Origin: Gemmatimonadaceae bacterium
Lineage (GTDB): Bacteria > Latescibacterota > UBA2968 > UBA8231
NCBI GenBank assembly: GCA_002726335.1
Contig: PBSR01000030.1
Coordinates: 1-44,303 of the forward strand
Length of the DNA stretch: 44,303 nucleotides
Direction: 5' to 3'
The translations under genes and the position numbers were made by a program. Under the pieces are notes generated by a model, which made no database searches, was not told the origin of the DNA, and saw only the letters and a program-made list of their open reading frames with translations. Every line of letters starts with the position of its first letter. Position 1 is the stretch's first letter. This document shows positions 24,194 through 32,596 of the stretch, in pieces.

Positions 24194-26236
24194 ATGCTGT
24201 CGACGGTGCTCGTTCTGGCCGGCAGTGCTCTGCGACTCGTACCGCTGCTGGTGGGTGCGCCGGTGCCGCATCCCGACGAATTCAACGCGGCTTTCTGGCC
24301 CCTGCTGGTCGCCCTCGGTGACCCTGCCCCTGAGGTCTTCTACTACCCCTATTTCCACACCTACGTCCTGGCGCTGCTGCAGCTGCTGAGGGGGCTGGCC
24401 CTTGCCCCTCCGGATGTGTCGCTGAACTCGTGGTTGGGTATTCAGTATTTCTGGCGTCCGGAGGCCGCCCTGCTGCTGGCACGCTGGGTCAACGCCCTCA
24501 GCGGTGGTGTGACGATGCTGCTCGTGGCCGGGCTGGCACGGCAGATCTATGGCCGCCGGGCGGGACTGATCGCACTGGGACTGTCGGCCGTAGCGGTCCT
24601 TCCGGTGCGGCAGAGCCCGGTGGCCGGCCTGGATGTGCCGATGACGATGTGGTATGTCGCCGCCGCCTGGTCCGCTGTGCGACTCGTCTCACACCCGGGG
24701 ACGAAAGGATATCTGTGGGCCGGTGTCCTGGCAGGGCTGGCAGCATCGACGAAGTATCACGGTGCCCTGGCGGCGATCCCCATCGTCGTCGCTCATGTGT
24801 CTCTGCGCCGCTCACTCGTGGACCGCCGTCTGTGGATCGCCGGCGGGGCGACGGTGGCCACCTTCCTCGCGGGGTCTCCGTACATCGTGCTGACGCCGGC
24901 AGCGTTTCTCGCCGGGTTCGGCGACCTGGTCACACACGCGCGAACGGGCCTGGCCGATCAGGGACCCGGTTGGATCCACCATATCCTCTTCAGTCTGCGG
25001 GTCAACCTCGGCAGGCCGGGGCTGGCGGCTCTGGTGGTCGGTCTGGTGCTGGCGCTGCGTGGCGGCGATGTACGACAACGGGTGCTGGCCACAAGCTGGA
25101 TCGGCTACTACCTCGTGGTCGGCGCTTCGCCGCTGGTGTTCGCCCGGTACGCCTTGCCGCTGGCCATGCTGCAGTGCGTTCTGGCTGCCGGTGGACTGGA
25201 GTGGATCGCCACCCGGACCGGGTCGAAGCGCTGGATGCTGGCAGCGGGCCTGGCCCTTGTCGCCCTGCCCCCGGCCTACGCGAGTCTGCGCATCGTCGAC
25301 GTTCTACACTCACAGGACACGCGACAGCAGGCCGTGGACTGGCTCGAGGAGCGGGTCCCGGCAGGTGCGAGGTTGTGCAACTTCGGCAGCTGGTCAGCTG
25401 ATCCGCCGTTGGTGACGGAGGCTGGTACCTGGTGGCAGGTGCGTCGCTACGTCGCGCAGAACGGCGCCACCGGTCTGCGCCGCCTGTTGCCGTACCTGGA
25501 GCGTTCCGGACCGGAGCGGCCGGTTTATCGGTACGCACTGCAGGCCGATTGGCGACGTTTCGAGAGCGGCAACCTGCGCGTCATCGACGAGTCGGAGTGT
25601 GACTATGTGCTGACCAATGACCACCCTCTGTCACCGGTGCGACTCGACTCGAGCTTTGTCGGCCAGTTGCCGTCCGTCGCGCAGCGCCAGGCACGCTTCA
25701 CACCGGCTGGCTGGGATGTGGCTGACCCCCCTGAGTTCGATCCAATCGATGCCTACTACATACCCGTCTCAGACTTCGGTGACCTGAGGCAGGCAGGACC
25801 TGCCATCGAGATATGGCGGGTGCGTGGGGCTCGCGCCGTGCCGGCGCCGGACAACTCCTCCCGTATCGTGATCGCCTCAGCGATCCTTCGCGGCGCGCTG
25901 GCGGCTCTCGAGGCCGGCAAGGTGGAGGACTTCGCCCGGCTGCAAAGGCGATCGATGGACATCTCACCTACCGTCGTCGATGGCGCTGACTATCGCCGTC
26001 GTCTCGGTTGGTCGTACCGCCGTCTTGGCAGGATTGGAGAAGCCGCCAGCGAATGGCAGAGATCGCTGGGCCTCGACCCGGGCAATACGCGTCTCTGGCT
26101 CGAGCTGGGACTGCTGGCGGCGGCCGAACTCGACGATCCGGCCCTGGCGGCGACCTGTTTTGGCCGCGTTCTGGCACTCGAACCGGAGCACCCGAAAGCC
26201 TCCCTGCTGCACGGTTTCATCGAAGCCCGACGTTGA
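24194..26236 (+). CDS. GT-C (GT39/PMT-like) membrane glycosyltransferase with C-terminal TPR region
   Basis: A 680-residue membrane protein likely to transfer a sugar from a polyprenyl-phosphate donor in the periplasm. About 10-12 hydrophobic helices lie in residues 1-370. The first periplasmic loop has HPDE (26-29), the acidic motif expected in GT-C catalytic sites. A soluble domain spans about 370-560, and the last ~110 residues contain TPR-like helices (YRRLGRIGEAASEWQRSLGLDPGN, then ALAATCFGRVLALEPEH). I chose the ATG at 24194, preceded by AAGG six bases upstream. A GTG at 24167 is also in frame but lies inside the preceding remnant. Confidence 0.85.
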   Translation: MLSTVLVLAGSALRLVPLLVGAPVPHPDEFNAAFWPLLVALGDPAPEVFYYPYFHTYVLALLQLLRGLALAPPDVSLNSWLGIQYFWRPEAALLLARWVNALSGGVTMLLVAGLARQIYGRRAGLIALGLSAVAVLPVRQSPVAGLDVPMTMWYVAAAWSAVRLVSHPGTKGYLWAGVLAGLAASTKYHGALAAIPIVVAHVSLRRSLVDRRLWIAGGATVATFLAGSPYIVLTPAAFLAGFGDLVTHARTGLADQGPGWIHHILFSLRVNLGRPGLAALVVGLVLALRGGDVRQRVLATSWIGYYLVVGASPLVFARYALPLAMLQCVLAAGGLEWIATRTGSKRWMLAAGLALVALPPAYASLRIVDVLHSQDTRQQAVDWLEERVPAGARLCNFGSWSADPPLVTEAGTWWQVRRYVAQNGATGLRRLLPYLERSGPERPVYRYALQADWRRFESGNLRVIDESECDYVLTNDHPLSPVRLDSSFVGQLPSVAQRQARFTPAGWDVADPPEFDPIDAYYIPVSDFGDLRQAGPAIEIWRVRGARAVPAPDNSSRIVIASAILRGALAALEAGKVEDFARLQRRSMDISPTVVDGADYRRRLGWSYRRLGRIGEAASEWQRSLGLDPGNTRLWLELGLLAAAELDDPALAATCFGRVLALEPEHPKASLLHGFIEARR

Positions 26237-26357
26237 TGAAGAAAATACAGACAAGAGCGGCAGCAATCGTGCAACGCGCTGTAAATGCCGCGTTTCTGGA
26301 GGCCCTTCCGGGGTGTACATTGACGGCAGATCTGGCACCCGACCGGGGGATGGAACC

Positions 26358-26657
26358 ATGGCGATCGGCTTTCTGTACACGTGCACCTGCGGCAAGCGGT
26401 TCAAGGCCTACGTACCCAAGCAGAAGCTGTTCCGCACCAGTACGGGCAGCACCGTAGACTGGGAACGGATCGATCGCACCGAGGAGGACGCCGGGAGCGT
26501 TGACGAGGTGAAGCGCCACGCCGCTTTCACCAAGTGCAGCTTTGTCGATGTCCGCGGCGGCGAGCGCCTGACGTGCCCTGCCTGCAGTCACGAGGTGAAT
26601 CTGATGAGCCACTTCCGCTCGGTGATGATGAACCTGTCGCACCTCCCCATGAGCTGA
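26358..26657 (+). CDS. Small zinc-ribbon-like hypothetical protein
   Basis: A 99-residue cytoplasmic protein. An N-terminal CTCG pair (about residues 9-11) and a C-terminal CPAC pair (residues 74-77) could together hold one zinc ion, as in zinc ribbons. The middle is polar with a short acidic stretch. GGGGGA lies seven bases before the ATG at 26358. It is separated by 121 bases from the glycosyltransferase and is convergent with the exonuclease gene 11 bases away. No function recognised. Confidence 0.7.
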   Translation: MAIGFLYTCTCGKRFKAYVPKQKLFRTSTGSTVDWERIDRTEEDAGSVDEVKRHAAFTKCSFVDVRGGERLTCPACSHEVNLMSHFRSVMMNLSHLPMS

Positions 26658-26668
26658 ACCGGCGCAGA

Positions 26669-27529
26669 CTAGGCACCACGCAGCGGGATCTGCCGCCGCA
26701 GGAACCCGTCATTCTCCAGAGCCCGTGCCAGAGCCTCAAGCCCTGGCCCGTCGGCGCCGCACCAACGCAGTTCTTCCAGCGATTCACCGAGGGGTGCGTC
26801 CAGACGCTTGATCCCCTGGTCCCGATAGCCGATGGCCTCCTGGCGACGTTCGATGAACGTGGCGGCCAGCTTCCGGCTTCCCCGAACGTCGAGAGCCTCC
26901 CAGGCCGTCGCCTCGAGCGGCACATCTTCCAGTCGGCCGAAGCGGCGCAGCACGGCAGAAGCCGCCTTCGGCCCGAAGCCCGGAATCCCGGGGATACCGT
27001 CTGACTTGTCTCCCACCAGGGCCAGCCAACCCGGGATGCGCTCGGGGGGCACGCCGAACTTCTCCAGCACCGCTGCCTCGTTCAGAATGATCCGCTTGAT
27101 CCGATTGTAGAGCACGATGCGCTCGCCGCGAACGCACTGGGCGAAGTCGTTGTCGCTGGAGCAGATGACGATGCGTGTCAGAGACGGGTCGGAATCGAAA
27201 CGGTGGGCGGACGTGGCCAGGGCATCATCGGCGGAGAACCCAGACATGGTCCACACGGTCACACCGAGGGCGGCGAAGACCTCCCGCGCCAGATCGTACT
27301 GGGCCTGGATTAGCTCGGTGTCTTCCGGCTCGCGGGCCTCCAGCAGGGCCACATCGTCGAAGGCCACGGCCACATGGGTCAGGGCTTCTTCCCGCAACAA
27401 CGCCAGCGTCGTGCCGAAGAGCGTGCGCACGGCGCCGATTTCCTTGCCGTCGGAGCGCTGGGCCCGGGGGGCACCGAAGAAGCAGCGGAACAGCTCGAAG
27501 CTGCCATCGATCAGATAGAGGGTCGCCAT
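26669..27529 (-). CDS. Stand-alone 5'-3' exonuclease (FEN / Pol I N-terminal domain type)
   Basis: A 286-residue flap endonuclease-like protein without a polymerase domain. It has the acidic metal-site residues of the family: LIDGS, VAFDD, SADDALA, SSDNDFAQ and GDKSDGIPG. A helix-three-turn-helix follows (GIPGFGPKAASAVL). It would trim flaps or RNA primers in replication or repair. The ATG at 27529 fits the family start. A TTG at 27565, overlapping the upstream stop as TTGA, is an alternative suggesting coupling. It is the last gene of the comM unit and is convergent with the zinc-ribbon gene. Confidence 0.92.
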   Translation of the reverse strand: MATLYLIDGSFELFRCFFGAPRAQRSDGKEIGAVRTLFGTTLALLREEALTHVAVAFDDVALLEAREPEDTELIQAQYDLAREVFAALGVTVWTMSGFSADDALATSAHRFDSDPSLTRIVICSSDNDFAQCVRGERIVLYNRIKRIILNEAAVLEKFGVPPERIPGWLALVGDKSDGIPGIPGFGPKAASAVLRRFGRLEDVPLEATAWEALDVRGSRKLAATFIERRQEAIGYRDQGIKRLDAPLGESLEELRWCGADGPGLEALARALENDGFLRRQIPLRGA

Positions 27530-27561
27530 GCGGGTAAGTAGCCGCGACGTTGGGCCCCCGG

Positions 27562-28341
27562 TCAAGGCTCCCGGCGAGGCCCTCCGTAGTCGAACTCGAT
27601 GCGGGCGCGGTACCGTCGACCGCCGTCACCACGCATGTCGGTGACGCCTTCGTAGAGCAGGACCCGGCGGGTCTGGGCATCGTAGGTCATGTCGATGCCG
27701 GGCACGACCCAGCGCAACCACCAGCTGGCCGGTTCGATCCGGAGCTGCAGCGTGTCGGCCGGTTCGCCGAGTCGTCGGACTCGGATGTGAAAGTTTCGCA
27801 GTCGATCGGGCACGGCGAAGTCGAATTCGACTCTCGAGCCGGCGGCCAGCAGGTCCCAGTAGCGGCGGATGGCGTGGTCGAGGCCGGCATTGATGGCGGC
27901 CAGCCGGTCGGGCCGGCTGGAACGGCGGTATTCGGGGGCGTCGTGATCCAGCCGCCGAAACATCTCGATCGAGTCGCCGCGAACAATGGCCCCCTCGCGA
28001 TACCCGGTACGGCGATCGTCAAGTGTGACATCCGGCCTGATGAGGTGTCGGGAAAAGTCGAGGGACTTGGTGGCGAGGGTATCGCCGTACGGGCCCAGAT
28101 AGACAACGTGAGAACTGAAAGGGAAGTCGTTGCAGACAACGTCCGTGTACCGCTCGGAATAGAGCAGGACGCCGGATCTCTGCTCTACGGCCCGGGAGGA
28201 GTAGGTGCGCTCCACGCAGGCGTGGAGGGGCTGATTCGTCAGCACCAGCAAGAGCAGCAGCAACAATAGAGCGGGGGGGGGATGGCATGGCCAGGTGAAT
28301 CTACACACGAGCGTCGCCTGGGGTGGTGGCTCCTGCCTCAT
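27562..28341 (-). CDS. Exported protein of unknown function with leucine-run signal sequence
   Basis: A 259-residue product. A hydrophobic run at about residues 25-36 (ALLLLLLLLVL) ends near LHAC, so the protein is either secreted or a lipoprotein with an imperfect lipobox. The rest is beta-rich and ends with a repeated strand pattern (DMTYDAQTRRVLLYEGVTD). I recognise no family. ATG 28341 overlaps the comM stop (ATGA). Between the start and the hydrophobic run the coding strand has nine consecutive C (28273-28281), so the reading frame here is slippage-prone; initiation at a TTG after the tract is also possible. Confidence 0.65.
   Translation of the reverse strand: MRQEPPPQATLVCRFTWPCHPPPALLLLLLLLVLTNQPLHACVERTYSSRAVEQRSGVLLYSERYTDVVCNDFPFSSHVVYLGPYGDTLATKSLDFSRHLIRPDVTLDDRRTGYREGAIVRGDSIEMFRRLDHDAPEYRRSSRPDRLAAINAGLDHAIRRYWDLLAAGSRVEFDFAVPDRLRNFHIRVRRLGEPADTLQLRIEPASWWLRWVVPGIDMTYDAQTRRVLLYEGVTDMRGDGGRRYRARIEFDYGGPRREP
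28273..28281. repeat. Nine-base G/C homopolymer inside a signal-peptide coding region
   Basis: Nine G on the plus strand (nine C in the coding sense) encode three prolines directly before the leucine run of the exported protein. One base gained or lost would put the upstream ATG out of frame with the mature protein. Confidence 0.9.
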
Positions 28342-29885
28342 TTCATCAGGGGTCGATCCAGGCCGCGATACTGGACAGCCTCTGCCACATGGGTCTCGCC
28401 GAGGCAATCGACGCCGGCCAGATCGGCGATCGTGCGGGCCACCTTGAGAATGCGGTCGTGCGCCCGCGCCGACAGTCCCAGCCGTTCGAGGGCGGCACGC
28501 AGCAGCTGGGCGGCCTCGCGCGGCAGAGGGTAACAGTACCGGCGCACGTGATGAGAATCCATGTGGGCGTTGCAGAGCAGATCGGGCGAGGCTTCGCTGG
28601 CGAAACGCTCGAGCTGACGCTGACGTGCGGCGGCAACGCGCAGACGTATCGCCGAGGAGGCTTCGCCGGCGGGACCGGTCTGCAGGTCATCGAAACCGAC
28701 GGCGGGCACAGAAACGTGCAGATCGATCCGGTCGAGAAGCGGGCCGGAGAGTCGGGTCCGATACCGTTCCACCGCAACGGCCTGACAGACACATTCCTGG
28801 CGTCCATGGCCCAGGTAGCCGCAGGGGCACGGATTCATCGAAGCGACGAGCATGAAGCGCGAAGGGTAGCTGAGCGTTGCCGCCGCGCGACCGATGGTGA
28901 CACGAGCCTCCTCCAGCGGCTGTCGCAGGGCCTCGACAACGCGGCGATGGAATTCGGGCAGCTCATCGAGGAAGAGGACGCCATGATGGGCCAGTGACAC
29001 TTCGCCGGGGCGTGGGACGCGGCCGCCACCGATGAGGCCACCGTCCGAGATCGTGTGATGGGGGGCGCGGAAGGGACGTCTCGTGATCAGCGACTGGCCC
29101 GGTCGCAGGAGCCCGGCCACCGAATGGATGCGGGTGACGGCGAGGGCCTCCTGGACCGTTGGTGGCGACAGGATGGTGGGCAGGCGGCGGGCGAGCATGG
29201 TTTTTCCTGACCCGGGAGGCCCGACGAGGATGACGTTGTGGCCACCAGCGGCCGCCACTTCCAGGGCCCGCTTGGCGTGCTCCTGACCGCGCACATCGGC
29301 AAAGTCGTATTCGTCACCGGGAGCGTCCCGCGCCAGCGCCTGACCGGCGTCGACGACACATGGCCGGATGCGCACGCCGCCCTCGAGGATCTCGACGGCC
29401 TCGGTGAGGGTGGCGGCGGGATAGACGACAGGCCCGCCCGCCATGGCCGCTTCCCGGGCATTGGCACGGGGCACGATGACGGCATAGACGTCCCGCTCCC
29501 CGAGGCCGGTGGCCATGGACAGCAGACCTCGAACCGGACGGATGCTGCCGTCGAGCGACAGCTCACCGAGAAGGGCGAAGTCTTCCAGTGTGGGTGTGCG
29601 GATCTGTTCTGACGCGACGAGAATGCCCACGGCGATGGCCAGATCGAAGGCGGAACCCTCCTTGCGCAGGTCTGCCGGCGCCAGGTTGACGGTGACCCGC
29701 CGTCGCGGCCACTCGAAGCCGGCATTGCGGATGGCGGCCATGACCCGCTCGCGGCTTTCGCGCACGGCGGAGTCGGGCAGGCCCACGAGGGTGAAGGAGG
29801 GCAGCTTGCGATCGGTGTCGACTTCCACATGCACGAGGCGGGCCTCGACGCCGAAGGTGGTGGCAGTCATCACGGTAGCGGTCAT
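28338..29885 (-). CDS. comM: ComM/YifB family Mg-chelatase-like AAA+ ATPase
   Basis: A 515-residue hexameric helicase-type ATPase; in naturally competent bacteria ComM helps branch migration during transformation. Domains: N-terminal Lon-S5-like fold (LVGLPDSAVRESRERV, VNLAPADLRKEG), Mg-chelatase-type AAA+ core with Walker A GPPGSGKT, GVLFLDELPEF (Walker B), SMNPCPCGYLGH, and a C-terminal Mg-chelatase-type domain containing HDRILKVARTIADL. ATG 29885 has AGGTGA seven bases upstream. The gene leads a three-gene minus-strand unit with the exported protein (ATGA overlap) and the exonuclease. An inverted-repeat pair lies just upstream. Confidence 0.95.
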   Translation of the reverse strand: MTATVMTATTFGVEARLVHVEVDTDRKLPSFTLVGLPDSAVRESRERVMAAIRNAGFEWPRRRVTVNLAPADLRKEGSAFDLAIAVGILVASEQIRTPTLEDFALLGELSLDGSIRPVRGLLSMATGLGERDVYAVIVPRANAREAAMAGGPVVYPAATLTEAVEILEGGVRIRPCVVDAGQALARDAPGDEYDFADVRGQEHAKRALEVAAAGGHNVILVGPPGSGKTMLARRLPTILSPPTVQEALAVTRIHSVAGLLRPGQSLITRRPFRAPHHTISDGGLIGGGRVPRPGEVSLAHHGVLFLDELPEFHRRVVEALRQPLEEARVTIGRAAATLSYPSRFMLVASMNPCPCGYLGHGRQECVCQAVAVERYRTRLSGPLLDRIDLHVSVPAVGFDDLQTGPAGEASSAIRLRVAAARQRQLERFASEASPDLLCNAHMDSHHVRRYCYPLPREAAQLLRAALERLGLSARAHDRILKVARTIADLAGVDCLGETHVAEAVQYRGLDRPLMK

Positions 29886-29895
29886 GGTGGCTTCA

Positions 29896-29932
29896 CCTGC
29901 AACCCGCGTGCCGCGGGTGCGTCCAGTGCAGG
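29896..29932. promoter_or_regulatory. Nested inverted repeats upstream of comM
   Basis: A perfect 7-bp palindrome with 3-base spacer (29902-29918, ACCCGCG / CGCGGGT) sits inside an outer CCTGCA / TGCAGG pair (29896-29901 and 29927-29932). The block starts 11 bases before the comM ATG, in the 174-base gap shared with the divergent phosphatase, so it could be an operator or a 5' UTR hairpin. Confidence 0.35.
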
Positions 29933-30059
29933 CTGGCGACTTGCGTCAATCCGCGTGTAACCGGAGGGCAGCATCGCTGTCACCCACAGCTCACGTTTGG
30001 CGACATGCGGTCACAGCGCCATCTTCCATGCCGACCACTCAGCAAACCCAGGAGCCGCC

Positions 30060-30857
30060 GTGAGCCAACGACCGACCCCCAGCCCCGATCTGAGCCTCGC
30101 CATCGACGCCGCCCGTCAGGCGGGGGCCCTCATCGCTGACCGCTTTTCCGACGGTGCGGCTGCCGAGCGCAAATCCGGCGGCAAGGGGGAAGTGACAGCA
30201 ACCGATCGCGACGCTGAGACGATCATCCTCGACAAGCTGCGTGCCGAGTCTTCCTACGACATCCTCAGTGAAGAGGCGGGGGGCACGAGGGACAGCGACG
30301 CCGGTCTGTGGGTGGTCGACCCCCTCGACGGCACGACAAACTTCTCGCGGGGTATCCCTCTGTTCGCCGTGTCGATCGCCCTCATGCAGGGACCGCGTGT
30401 CGAGCTGGGCGTTATCTATCATCCGCTGACGGGGGACTGCTACACCGCCGAACGCGGCAGCGGCACCTGGCGCAACGACGAGGAGCAGCTGTCCGTGTCG
30501 CAGGTTGCCGATCCCGAGCTCGCCGTCCTTTACCTGACCCACGGTTATCCGCCGCCCGATCGCAGTCGGTACGGTGCCGCTCTGTCCCGCTTTGCGCCGC
30601 GCAGCTACCCCCGCAGCCTCGGCTCCACCGCCGTCGAGCTCAGCTTCGTCACCGCCGGTATGGGCGATGGCTGGATCTGCTCGGGGGATGAGCTGTGGGA
30701 CTTCACCGCGGGTATGGTGCTGGTGGAAGAAGCCGGAGGCCGTGTCACCGACTGGCGCGGTGCTGGCTGGGACGGCAGCAGCCTGTACACGGTGATCACC
30801 AATGGCGCCATGCACGACTACGTGATCGACATGATCGGCGATCTGCAGCAGGACTGA
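30060..30857 (+). CDS. Inositol monophosphatase family phosphatase
   Basis: A 265-residue Mg-dependent sugar or inositol phosphatase. The lithium-sensitive phosphatase motifs are present: SEEAG, the metal-binding WVVDPLDGTTNFSRGIP block, and WDFTAGMVLVEEAGG near the C terminus. The start is GTG at 30060, five bases after AGGAG. Members dephosphorylate inositol-1-phosphate, histidinol phosphate, fructose-1,6-bisphosphate or PAP. With a sulfatase gene eight bases downstream, a PAP/CysQ-like or sugar-phosphate role is conceivable, but this is not resolved. Confidence 0.92.
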   Translation: MSQRPTPSPDLSLAIDAARQAGALIADRFSDGAAAERKSGGKGEVTATDRDAETIILDKLRAESSYDILSEEAGGTRDSDAGLWVVDPLDGTTNFSRGIPLFAVSIALMQGPRVELGVIYHPLTGDCYTAERGSGTWRNDEEQLSVSQVADPELAVLYLTHGYPPPDRSRYGAALSRFAPRSYPRSLGSTAVELSFVTAGMGDGWICSGDELWDFTAGMVLVEEAGGRVTDWRGAGWDGSSLYTVITNGAMHDYVIDMIGDLQQD

Positions 30858-30865
30858 GGAAGACC

Positions 30866-32566
30866 ATGAAACGTCCCAACGTCATCTTCATCATCTGTGA
30901 CGACCTGGCCTGGGGAGACCTGGCCTGCCATGGCAACCCGGTGCCGACGAAGACGCCGCAGCTCGACGCCATGTACGCCGCCAGCACGCGACTGACACGG
31001 TACTGCTCGGGTCCGCTGTGCACGCCGGCACGGGCGGGGATTCTCACCGGACGCTGGCACCTGCGCACCCGCGCCTTCGACACGTACTGTGGTCGTACAA
31101 CTCTCGATCCTGGCGAGCCGACGATCGCGGCGACGCTGGGTGCCGCCGGCTATGCCACGGGTTGTTTCGGCAAATGGCACCTGGGAGACAACTACCCGTC
31201 ACGGCCAATGGATCTGGGCTTCGACGAAAGCCTGGTACATCTGGCTGGAGGGATCGGCCAGCCAGGCGACCGCTACGAGAATCACGAGCGGGAAGACGAG
31301 TCCTATTTCGATCCCGTCGTGGTGCGCCACGGGATGCCGGAGCAGAGCAACGGCTACTGCAGCGACGTCTTCACCGACGAGTGCCTCGACTTCATCACGC
31401 GGCGGGCAGGGGAGCCATTCTTCGCCTACCTGGCATTCAATGCGCCGCACACCCCCCTGCAGATCGCCGACCAGTGGGCGGATCCGTACCGGGAGGCCGG
31501 CGTCAACGAGGCTCACGCCAGGATCTACGGTATGGTGAGCAACATCGATCACAACGTCGGCCGCGTGCAGGCGAAGCTGGCAGAGCTGAATCTGGCCGAC
31601 AACACCCTCGTCGTGTTCACCTCCGATCACGGGCCCTGCGGCTCGGCGCAGAACCAGGAGGCACCGGCCGGCGAGCGACATCGCTGGAACGGTGGCCTGC
31701 GCGGGATCAAGGGGAGCGTCTATCAGGGTGGCGTGCAGGTGCCCAGCTTGTGGCACTGGCCGGGCCATGTGCCGGCCGGGCGGGATGTGGATTGCCTGGC
31801 GGCGACGGTGGACGTGTTGCCCACCCTTGCCGATCTCTGCGGCGCGCAGCTGCCCGAACAGCCCGTGGACGGCGTCAGCCTGGCAGCACAACTGACGGAG
31901 AGGCCGGGGACGTCACCGGAGCGCACCGTGTTCATGCAATGGCATCGCGGCGACGCCCCCGTGCGGTACCGCAACTACGCCGCCATCACGCAGCGATGGA
32001 AGGTGACCCGTCCCCACGAGAGTGCTGCCGACGAGCTCTACGATCTGGCGCGGGATCCGCACGAGACGGCCGACATCGCTGTCGCCCACCCGGACGTGGT
32101 GGAACGGCTGCGCCAGGAATACGAAGTGTGGTTCGATGACGTCGGCACAACCCGGGGAGCCCGCACATTCGATCCGCCCACGGTGTACCTGGGCTCAGAC
32201 GAGGAGAACCCGGTCCTGTTGACGCAGAACGATTGGCGCACTCTCGACGGGGCCGAGGGCTGGCGCAGTGATGGTCTGCGTGGCTACTGGCGGGTGTATG
32301 TGCGACAAGGAGCGGGACCGTTCAACGTGCGGATCCGGCTGCGACAGGGCGTGCCCGCCGGCACGGTCCATCTCGCCCTTGACGAAGCGGAGTACGAAGT
32401 GGCACTGCCGCCGGGGATGCATGTCGTGGACATGGTGTCCCTGGACCTGCCTTCGGGGACGTCACGTCTGGAAGCGTGGCTGCACACCGATGACCCGGCA
32501 CCCGATGCTCGCCACGGTCGCTTCATCCCGGCTCTCTATGTAGAGGTGGAAGGCGTCCGAAGATAA
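30866..32566 (+). CDS. Formylglycine-dependent sulfatase (arylsulfatase-like) with C-terminal beta domain
   Basis: Hydrolyses sulfate esters, probably on a glycan. The 566 residues begin at ATG 30866, five bases after GAGGA. The metal site starts with FIICDDLAWGD, the formylglycine motif is CTPAR at C52, and GKWHLG, the paired acidic residues of FTSDHGP and GGVQVP follow, all typical of the alkaline-phosphatase/sulfatase superfamily. Activity needs a formylglycine-generating enzyme, not found in the window. After about residue 430 an additional beta-rich domain of ~110 residues (RGYWRVYVRQGAG...) looks like a carbohydrate-binding or jelly-roll module. There is no signal peptide. It is cotranscribed with the phosphatase. 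Confidence 0.93.
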   Translation: MKRPNVIFIICDDLAWGDLACHGNPVPTKTPQLDAMYAASTRLTRYCSGPLCTPARAGILTGRWHLRTRAFDTYCGRTTLDPGEPTIAATLGAAGYATGCFGKWHLGDNYPSRPMDLGFDESLVHLAGGIGQPGDRYENHEREDESYFDPVVVRHGMPEQSNGYCSDVFTDECLDFITRRAGEPFFAYLAFNAPHTPLQIADQWADPYREAGVNEAHARIYGMVSNIDHNVGRVQAKLAELNLADNTLVVFTSDHGPCGSAQNQEAPAGERHRWNGGLRGIKGSVYQGGVQVPSLWHWPGHVPAGRDVDCLAATVDVLPTLADLCGAQLPEQPVDGVSLAAQLTERPGTSPERTVFMQWHRGDAPVRYRNYAAITQRWKVTRPHESAADELYDLARDPHETADIAVAHPDVVERLRQEYEVWFDDVGTTRGARTFDPPTVYLGSDEENPVLLTQNDWRTLDGAEGWRSDGLRGYWRVYVRQGAGPFNVRIRLRQGVPAGTVHLALDEAEYEVALPPGMHVVDMVSLDLPSGTSRLEAWLHTDDPAPDARHGRFIPALYVEVEGVRR

Positions 32567-32596
32567 AAGATGCAGCGAAGGACGTACGTCGTGGGT

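Noticed and set aside
26236..26457. A 73-codon frame starting MKKIQTRAAAIVQ at the glycosyltransferase stop
   Set aside because: It runs into the zinc-ribbon gene in a different frame and has low-complexity composition; the zinc-ribbon gene has a better ribosome site.
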